Below, piece by piece: positions 58,288 to 64,000 of a DNA stretch of 64,000 nucleotides. The first letter of the stretch is position 1; every line of letters begins with the position of its first letter. The position numbers were made by a program, and so were the translations under genes. The notes under the pieces were generated by a model that saw only the letters and a program-made list of their open reading frames with translations, searched no databases and was not told the DNA's origin. The stretch comes from Flavobacteriaceae bacterium (GTDB lineage Bacteria; Bacteroidota; Bacteroidia; Flavobacteriales; Weeksellaceae): NCBI GenBank assembly GCA_004359435.1, contig PTET01000003.1:213545-277544 (forward strand), written 5' to 3'.

Positions 58288-60600
58288 TCAGATTGCTTTT
58301 TTTAGTGATTCAAAATGTTTTTCGTCAAGTTCTAAAAGACTAATAAGTTCATTACAAGCAGTCGGAAGAACCATAATCAGTTCATCGTGTCTTGTTGCCT
58401 TTTCAAATATTGTAAAGTGTGAGAAGTGATTTAGAGTTTTGAAATTATTTACATCATCCACTAATTGAACAATTCTGTTTTCTACACTATCGGGTTCATT
58501 AGGTATTTTCATTAAGGTATATATCTCTAGAAACCTTCTTAAAGCATTTGGAATTAGTATATCGTAAACATCTCCACCGTTGTCAATAGCTTGTTTGTAT
58601 TTATAAATAAGACTAAAAAGATAAACATATTCTGATTTGTATCTTTTTAATGTTTTATCCAAACCTTTAATTACAGAATTGTCAGCGTCTATTTTTTGAA
58701 CTTGATAAAATCCGAAATTTGGTATTTCTTGTTTTTCTCCTGTAGTTGGATTAGTTATTTTTTTCTTTTTGTTAAGCTGTGTTGAATCCCTTAAGAATGA
58801 AAAGAATTCAAAATTGTGAGTTGAGATAAATAATTGCTTAAAGCAATTTACAACCTTGTCTGGATTATCTACATCTATATGTTTTCTAAAAAAGTATGAG
58901 TTTATAAGAGAATATACCTGTGATATGTGATTTGTGTCTAAACTTGATATCGGGTCATCAATAAAGACGATTGTTTTTTGCATTTCTAGTATTCCAAGAC
59001 TTTCTAATTCTACTAAAAAATAAGAGAAAGCAATTGCTGTTTTTTCTCCTTCACTCAAATTTCTTGCTGGCCTTTTTTTACGCAAGAGAATAAATTTATC
59101 ATCTACGGTAACATCAATTTCTATATCACTTCGATTAAGAAATCTTTGAATGAATTTATTTAATTCGTCTTTGCCTTTTGTAATTGTTTTTAATGAATCA
59201 AGCTTTCCTTGTTTTAGGCTTTCTTTTGTGGAAATATATTGAGCATATACTTTTTGCCAATTTTCTGCATTTTGGCACTTATCTTTTTTGTCAAAATATT
59301 TTTCGTTTTTTAAATAGTCGGCAATAAGGTGATTTTTAAGTTTCTCACGTGCCGTATCTCGCTTTATTTCAAAGTTGGATATTAGATAATTATGACTATT
59401 AATAACTTTATTAACTTCCAAAAACCAATTTTCAATTTCCATCAAATCGTATTCGGTTTCTACTAATGCAATCTTGTTAAAAATATTTCCGTCTTCTTTT
59501 CTTGAAAGTTCGCTTAACAAGTGATTTAGTTCGGATAAATATTTTGATTTGATTGAGTTGTAAGATTTAATATTTGAATCAATTGTCTCTCTAACTTTTT
59601 CTGTGAAGTCATTTTTACTTTTTGGTATTTCTATTGAATTAATAGCAGTAATTTCTTGATTAATCAAATCCCGTTGTGCAGTAATCCTATCTCTTAAATC
59701 TTTAGAAGCATTTGAAAAATAATTATTTAGAGCAGTAATTCTGTCATCAGTTAAGTCATTGCCACAAAAGGTACAGGTTTTTGAATTTTCTTCAAATTTT
59801 AAACCGTCCTTTACCCAACCGTATAAATCCTTGTTTTTTTCTAGAATTTCTATGACAATATCTTTAGCAGGCTCTTCTAAAAGAAGGTCATTAACTGTAG
59901 TTTTGAAATCTTGCAGTTTAAATTCAATTTCAAATTCATCAAAAGTTTGAAAGTCATTAGTGGAATTTGATAAAATTTTTAAATCTTCAATTTCCTTGCT
60001 TTCTGCTATGATTAGCGAATCAAGATTGTCCAATGTTATTGAACTTAAAGTCACTTTAAAATGACCTTTGTCAAAAGGAATGGTGTTATTTGAAATAATT
60101 AATCTAATCGATTTACTTTCTTCTCTAAATCTCCAATTTTCGTATTCATTATAAGAGTCAATTGGTGGTTGAGTTGATAATTTTCTAGCTTTTGCATATT
60201 CAATTATTTCTTCCAACTTCTCAATTTCACTTCGGATTGTTGTATTTTCTCCTACGTCAAAAGCTATAGGTTCTCCCAATTCAGTTCTTGAATCCCAAGT
60301 TAGCTTTGAGTCAACATACTCCTTATTGAAAATAAAAACTCTTTGGTCATAAGTTTCTAAATTGGCACTATCAAATTCTTGATTGTTTTCTTGTCGAAGT
60401 TTAAATTTTGCATCTGGATAATCTAAATGAATAGCTTTATCTCGAAGGGAACAAAATATTCTCGATAAGGTGGTTTTTCCTGAATAATTCCAACCATATA
60501 TTAAATTTTTCTCCTTGAAATCTTGAAGGGTAGAATCTCTATTCCAATTAAAGTCATTGAAAACTCCAAATTTTTCTATGGTAAGTATCTTTTCTATCAT
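58288..60600 (-). CDS. RloC/PrrC-like ABC-type ATPase, candidate anticodon nuclease
   Basis: 770 residues. AAA_13/SMC-like layout: Walker A GWNYSGKT (36-43); two coiled-coil stretches (~120-270 and ~295-480) around a CxxC (Cys276, Cys279 in CTFCGNDL) like a zinc hook; signature LSEGEK (515-520); Walker B IVFIDDP (544-550) with SSLD; His-loop STH (593-595). The C-terminal ~120 residues hold Arg688, Glu692 (i,i+4) and His725/His728, a spacing like the Arg-Glu-His triad of PrrC. RloC proteins cut tRNA anticodons when phage DNA repair or restriction is perturbed. No hsd restriction genes adjoin it. Isolated and AT-rich, so probably acquired. Nuclease activity is inference. Confidence 0.75.
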   Translation of the reverse strand: MIEKILTIEKFGVFNDFNWNRDSTLQDFKEKNLIYGWNYSGKTTLSRIFCSLRDKAIHLDYPDAKFKLRQENNQEFDSANLETYDQRVFIFNKEYVDSKLTWDSRTELGEPIAFDVGENTTIRSEIEKLEEIIEYAKARKLSTQPPIDSYNEYENWRFREESKSIRLIISNNTIPFDKGHFKVTLSSITLDNLDSLIIAESKEIEDLKILSNSTNDFQTFDEFEIEFKLQDFKTTVNDLLLEEPAKDIVIEILEKNKDLYGWVKDGLKFEENSKTCTFCGNDLTDDRITALNNYFSNASKDLRDRITAQRDLINQEITAINSIEIPKSKNDFTEKVRETIDSNIKSYNSIKSKYLSELNHLLSELSRKEDGNIFNKIALVETEYDLMEIENWFLEVNKVINSHNYLISNFEIKRDTAREKLKNHLIADYLKNEKYFDKKDKCQNAENWQKVYAQYISTKESLKQGKLDSLKTITKGKDELNKFIQRFLNRSDIEIDVTVDDKFILLRKKRPARNLSEGEKTAIAFSYFLVELESLGILEMQKTIVFIDDPISSLDTNHISQVYSLINSYFFRKHIDVDNPDKVVNCFKQLFISTHNFEFFSFLRDSTQLNKKKKITNPTTGEKQEIPNFGFYQVQKIDADNSVIKGLDKTLKRYKSEYVYLFSLIYKYKQAIDNGGDVYDILIPNALRRFLEIYTLMKIPNEPDSVENRIVQLVDDVNNFKTLNHFSHFTIFEKATRHDELIMVLPTACNELISLLELDEKHFESLKKAI

Positions 60601-60626
60601 TTGGTTTTAAAATTGCACTCATCAAC

Positions 60627-60634
60627 CAAATATA
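60627..60634 (-). promoter_or_regulatory. promoter of the RloC-like gene (-7 box)
   Basis: TATATTTG on the minus strand, 26 nt before the ATG at 60600. No clear -33. Confidence 0.5.
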
Positions 60635-60663
60635 ACATTTTAAACCACAATATTATAAAAACC

Positions 60664-60701
60664 AAAAACTCCTCTTCTGAAGATTCAAAAGAGGAGTTTT
60701 T
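60664..60701. terminator. terminator between sdhB and the RloC-like gene
   Basis: AAAAACTCCTCTT (60664-60676) and AAGAGGAGTTTTT (60689-60701), flanked by A/T tracts. It would end the sdh transcript coming from the right. Confidence 0.85.
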
Positions 60702-60790
60702 ATCTATTTTATTTGTGGGAAGAAACTATGTTTTAGCAGTTAAAAGTCTCCTCTACAAAAACCTTAGCGGTTTTTTATCCTTACTAAATA

Positions 60791-61588
60791 TTACATTGCA
60801 ACACCTACAGACTTCACTTTTTTCTCCTCTGTAGCGGCAGCAGCGATGTATTCACGGTTCATACGTGCGATGTTCTCAAGTGAAATTCCTTTTGGACATT
60901 CCACCTCACAGGCTCCTGTATTGGAACAGTTTCCAAAACCTTCCAAATCCATTTGTTTTACCATGTTGAGAACTCTGGTTTTCGCCTCTACTTGTCCTTG
61001 AGGCAAAAGAGCCAATTGGGAAACTTTCGCAGAAGTGAAAAGCATAGCAGAACCGTTTTTGCAGGTAGCAACACAAGCTCCACAACCGATACAAGTTGCA
61101 GCGTCAAATGCCTTGTCTGCATCTACTTTGTTGATTGGAATGGCATTGGCATCTTGTGTATTTCCAGAGGTATTTACAGAAATGTATCCTCCAGAGGCGA
61201 TGATGCGGTCAAAGGCACTTCTGTCCACAACCAAATCCTTCAGTACAGGAAAGGCCGCAGAGCGGAATGGCTCGATGAATATGGTTTCTCCATCCTTGAA
61301 ACTTCTCATGTGAAGTTGGCAAGTGGTGGTTTCTCTGTCTGGTCCGTGTGCTTGTCCGTTGATAAACAAAGAACAGCTTCCGCAGATTCCCTCACGACAA
61401 TCGTGGTCAAATGCTACTGGGTCATCCCCTTTTTCCACCAAAGAATCGTTCAAAACATCCAACATCTCTAGGAAAGAAGAGTCAGTTGAGATTCCTTCAA
61501 TCGGGTAAGTTTCGATTTTCCCTTGGTCTTTGGAATTCTTCTGTCTCCAAATTTTGAGGGTAAGATTTATAGTTTTGTTCGCTGACAT
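60791..61588 (-). CDS. sdhB: succinate dehydrogenase/fumarate reductase iron-sulfur subunit
   Basis: 265 residues, intact. The [2Fe-2S] domain has '[15 protein letters not shown]'; the [4Fe-4S] and [3Fe-4S] ligands are in '[14 protein letters not shown]' and '[15 protein letters not shown]'. Passes electrons from SdhA to the quinone site in SdhC. Third gene of sdhCAB, 34 nt after sdhA. Confidence 0.96.
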   Translation of the reverse strand: MSANKTINLTLKIWRQKNSKDQGKIETYPIEGISTDSSFLEMLDVLNDSLVEKGDDPVAFDHDCREGICGSCSLFINGQAHGPDRETTTCQLHMRSFKDGETIFIEPFRSAAFPVLKDLVVDRSAFDRIIASGGYISVNTSGNTQDANAIPINKVDADKAFDAATCIGCGACVATCKNGSAMLFTSAKVSQLALLPQGQVEAKTRVLNMVKQMDLEGFGNCSNTGACEVECPKGISLENIARMNREYIAAAATEEKKVKSVGVAM

Positions 61589-61622
61589 GTCTTTATCTTT
61601 TATTTTAAACTGGAAAAATCAA

Positions 61623-62492
61623 TTATTTGTAAGAACGTGCTTTGAGTTCGATGTTTTCGTACACCAAAGGTTCTATGTGTAGAACTGCCTCGGATGGGTC
61701 TCCTTTGTACTCCCATGCAGAAACATGTGCAAAGTTTGCATCATCTCTAGCTGCTTCTCCATCTTCTGTAGCGTGGTCTTCTCTAAAGTGTCCTCCGCAA
61801 GATTCTTCTCTTGCCAAGGCATCACGAGCGAAAAGTTCACCGAGTTCTAAGAAATCTGCTACTCTTCCTGCTTTTTCCAATTCAGGATTCATGCTGTCTG
61901 CGGTTCCAGGAACACGTACATTTTCCCAGAAATCTTTTCTGATTTGTCTGATTTCTTCAATGGCTTGTTTCAATCCTTCTGGATTTCTGGACATCCCTAC
62001 TTTGTCCCACATCACTTTCCCCAATCTTCTGTGGAAATAATCCACGGGTTTGGTTCCTTTGTTGTTGATGAAGTGATTGATTTGGTCTGTTACAGCTTTT
62101 TCAGCTTCATCAAACTCAGGAGTATTGGTTGGAATGGCACCGGTTCTGATGTCGCTTGCCAAATAATCCCCAACAGTATAAGGATTGATGGTATCGTAAA
62201 ACAAACGGTAAGTGGAGTCTCCATCACCTTGGTAGTTTTTCGCTGCGTTGATTCCACCTTGTGCTGCAATCGAGTGAGCACGACGAGGTGAGTCTTGATA
62301 ACAGAAAGATTTTACATTGTACCCAAGCTCTGCAAGGGATGCTGCTGCAGCTCCTCCTGCAAGTCCTGTTCCTACAACAATTACGTCAATTAGCCTTTTG
62401 TTAGAAGGGTTGATAACGTTGATTTTGTTTTTGTGATTGGTCCATTTGTCTTTCAATGGCCCTTCTGGGATTTTGGAATCTAATACACTCAT
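61623..62492 (-). CDS. sdhA: succinate dehydrogenase flavoprotein subunit with a large in-frame internal deletion
   Basis: 289 residues where ~665 are expected. Residues 1-100 are the normal N-terminus: FAD motif VVGTGLAGGAAAASLAELGY (40-59) and the FAD-attaching His73 in RRAHSIAAQGG, up to RLFYD. From ~104 (PYTVGDYLA) the sequence is the normal C-terminal helical domain ('HRRLGKVMWDKVGMSR', 'ELGELFARDALAREESCGGHFREDH'). About 380 residues between them, with the substrate-binding capping domain and catalytic Arg/His, are gone. The frame is preserved. This product could not oxidise succinate. Junction at ~62180-62192. Confidence 0.93.
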   Translation of the reverse strand: MSVLDSKIPEGPLKDKWTNHKNKINVINPSNKRLIDVIVVGTGLAGGAAAASLAELGYNVKSFCYQDSPRRAHSIAAQGGINAAKNYQGDGDSTYRLFYDTINPYTVGDYLASDIRTGAIPTNTPEFDEAEKAVTDQINHFINNKGTKPVDYFHRRLGKVMWDKVGMSRNPEGLKQAIEEIRQIRKDFWENVRVPGTADSMNPELEKAGRVADFLELGELFARDALAREESCGGHFREDHATEDGEAARDDANFAHVSAWEYKGDPSEAVLHIEPLVYENIELKARSYK

Positions 62493-62532
62493 GATATGAT
62501 TTCAGTATTATTGGATTTGTTTAAGCAAGAAA

Positions 62533-63204
62533 TTATGCTGCAACAAAATGGTGAAACAAAGCGATAACAATAAACAAAGCAGGAACCAAAATGGAAAAAA
62601 CTTTTCCGAAGGTTTTGAGTCCATCATTGTATTTGGAGTGATTTGCTCCAACAGATTGGAATGCAGAAGCAAATCCATGGTTTAGGTGCAATCCCAAGAA
62701 CACAAATGCCAAGCAGTACAAAGCTACTCTCCATAGATCTTTAAATTTTTCGTGCAATTCATGGAAATAACGATTTGGATCTTCAGGAGTACATTGGATG
62801 TATTTGTGGCTAATTTCTGGAACCCAAAAATCAATCAGGTGAATCAGTAAAAAGATACCGATAGCAAGTCCAGAATAAATCATATTTCTGGAAACCCAAG
62901 AGGCGTTGGCAGATGCATTTTCGTAGGCATATTTAACAGGTCTTGCTCCTCTATTTTTTGATTCCAAGATAAAACCCATAATAAAGTGAAAAAGCACTCC
63001 GAAAAGCAAAATGGGCTGCATAAAAAACTGAACCAAAAAGTTGGTTCCCATAAAATGGGAAATTTCATTGAACAAGCTTGGACTAATAACCGAGGTTAAG
63101 TTGATGATAAGGTGTTGGGTTAAAAACACAATCAAAAACAAGGCAGAAAGTGCCATGGCAATCTTTCTTCCAATGGACGAGCCAGTAATACTTTTTGAAG
63201 ACAT
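62533..63204 (-). CDS. sdhC: succinate dehydrogenase cytochrome b subunit
   Basis: 223 residues with five transmembrane helices and heme-ligand-type histidines (e.g. in 'FLTQHLIINL', 'LFHFIMGFIL', 'LIHLIDFW', 'GLHLNHGF'), the diheme type B subunit of Bacteroidota SdhCAB. Anchors SdhAB and reduces menaquinone. First gene of the operon. Confidence 0.95.
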   Translation of the reverse strand: MSSKSITGSSIGRKIAMALSALFLIVFLTQHLIINLTSVISPSLFNEISHFMGTNFLVQFFMQPILLFGVLFHFIMGFILESKNRGARPVKYAYENASANASWVSRNMIYSGLAIGIFLLIHLIDFWVPEISHKYIQCTPEDPNRYFHELHEKFKDLWRVALYCLAFVFLGLHLNHGFASAFQSVGANHSKYNDGLKTFGKVFSILVPALFIVIALFHHFVAA

Positions 63205-63227
63205 TTATATTTCGTTTAAATTTTATG

Positions 63228-63235
63228 CAAAAGTA
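63228..63235 (-). promoter_or_regulatory. sdhCAB promoter candidate (-7 box)
   Basis: TACTTTTG on the minus strand, 23 nt before the sdhC ATG. Confidence 0.5.
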
Positions 63236-63353
63236 AGGATCCTAGACCATCTTTATCTTCTGATTTCACTGAAGGTTGTCATATTTTACACAAGAAATGT
63301 TAATTTAGATTGATTCTATTTTTAAGCCGAAAACCTAAATTATCCCTACCTTT

Positions 63354-63361
63354 ACTTTTGC
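63354..63361 (+). promoter_or_regulatory. aminopeptidase P promoter (-7 box)
   Basis: TACTTTTG, 17 nt before the ATG at 63379. Divergent from the sdh promoter. Confidence 0.5.
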
Positions 63362-63378
63362 GATAAAACTGTACTACA

Positions 63379-64000
63379 TGAAAGGATTATACGAACCTCT
63401 AGGTGGAAATCATTACCAAAAAATTAGAGAGAAATTTTGCCAAGCCATAAAAAAAGACAGTACAGCTGTTTTTTGTTCCAACAAACAAATCGTCTATTCG
63501 GCAGACTCAACCCTGCCCTTTGAGCAAAGCAGAGATCTTTTTTACCTCTGTGGAATAGACCAAGAAAACACCTTTTTGATTCTATCTCCAAACAACCCAA
63601 ACCCAGAGCTAAGAGAAGTTTTGTTTATCGAAAAATCTACCCAACAAAGCCTAATCTGGGAAGGAAGAAAACTCACCAAGAAACAGGCGCAAAAACTCTC
63701 TGGGATTGAGACAATTTTTTGGAGCGAAGATTTTGAGAAAATTTCGAAACAGATCTTAGGAAAAAGCAAAAACATCTACCTAAACCAAAACGACCACCCA
63801 AGAAACAGCGCTCCCATTGAGTTAGATTTCTCGTTTCTTTTCAATCAACAAATCAAAAAGAAATTCCCAAAAGCAAAATATATTTTGGCAGATGAAATTC
63901 TGAAAAACCTTCGAAGCATCAAAACCAAAGTAGAAATCAAACAAATACAAACCGCAGGCAAAATAACGGAAATCGGATATAAAAAAGTATTACCTCTTCT
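63379..64000 (+). CDS. aminopeptidase P family protein, N-terminal part (runs off window)
   Basis: The ATG at 63379 opens a frame that continues to the window end (207 codons). 'LYEPLGGNHYQKIREKF', 'STLPFEQSRDLFYLCGI', 'TFLILSPNN' and 'LRSIKTKVEIKQIQTAGKITEIGY' match the N-terminal (creatinase-like) domain of Xaa-Pro aminopeptidases of Bacteroidota; the metal-binding pita-bread domain would follow. Removes N-terminal residues before proline. No frameshift in the visible part. Confidence 0.88.

Noticed and set aside
58288..60600. Member of a multi-gene defence system (for example a type I restriction-PrrC, Septu or PARIS locus)
   Set aside because: No restriction, methylase, HNH or TOPRIM partner gene is adjacent on either side; it can only be called a stand-alone candidate.

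Overview
The window is an AT-rich chromosomal segment from a member of the Bacteroidota, most probably order Flavobacteriales. Four things point there. Promoters have the -7 element TAnnTTTG. Starts are A-rich and lack a Shine-Dalgarno sequence. The gene content is typical (DUF3276, DUF4199, two-domain HisB, ~600-residue acyl-CoA dehydrogenase, long NusB, cytochrome-b type SdhC). The rRNA operon is ordered 16S-tRNA-Ile-tRNA-Ala-23S-5S. Almost everything is housekeeping. I see no prophage, transposase or CRISPR array.

Layout: 1-2.4 kb holds four exported START/SRPBCC-like proteins, three of them tandem paralogues. 2.45-2.77 kb is a small lipoprotein. 2.86-8.05 kb is the rRNA operon on the minus strand with its promoter. 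8.1-11.3 kb has a phosphohexomutase, a glycosyltransferase and a DUF4199 membrane protein. 11.4-18.5 kb carries SRP RNA, pyrG, yidC, two outer-membrane proteins and mqo; 18.5-19.9 kb is ffh. 20.1-27.5 kb is a his operon (G-D-C-B/H-hydrolase-A-F-IE), followed by a protease/rimK/aspartoacylase trio to 29.8 kb. 29.8-39.1 kb has a glycosyltransferase, an RluA-type synthase, acyl-CoA dehydrogenase, a two-component system, coaE, yajC, a DUF1573 lipoprotein and nusB. 39.2-47.4 kb has a broken ABC exporter, DUF3276, sucC, lolD, mscS, amtB-glnB and a zinc peptidase. 47.4-54.4 kb is a trp operon with a leader-peptide attenuator. 54.5-57.7 kb has hemW, murI, a gamma carbonic anhydrase and nfu. 58.3-60.6 kb is an isolated RloC-like ATPase/anticodon-nuclease candidate. 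60.8-63.2 kb is sdhCAB, and the window ends inside an aminopeptidase P gene.

Two things stand out. First, the 3' end of 16S rRNA reads GGAACATCTCAATT where GGATCACCTCCTT is expected, so the anti-Shine-Dalgarno core is gone; this agrees with the absence of SD motifs and with several apparently leaderless mRNAs. Second, seven conserved genes are interrupted by clean rearrangement junctions: SRPBCC/mqo, hisB/hisH, an ABC exporter, trpF, murI (211-bp tandem duplication), nfu/mopE-like and sdhA. Frames are otherwise clean. Several of these genes are normally essential or central, so either the assembly or amplified template is chimeric, or the genome is undergoing recent deletion. This should be settled before metabolism is inferred from the window.
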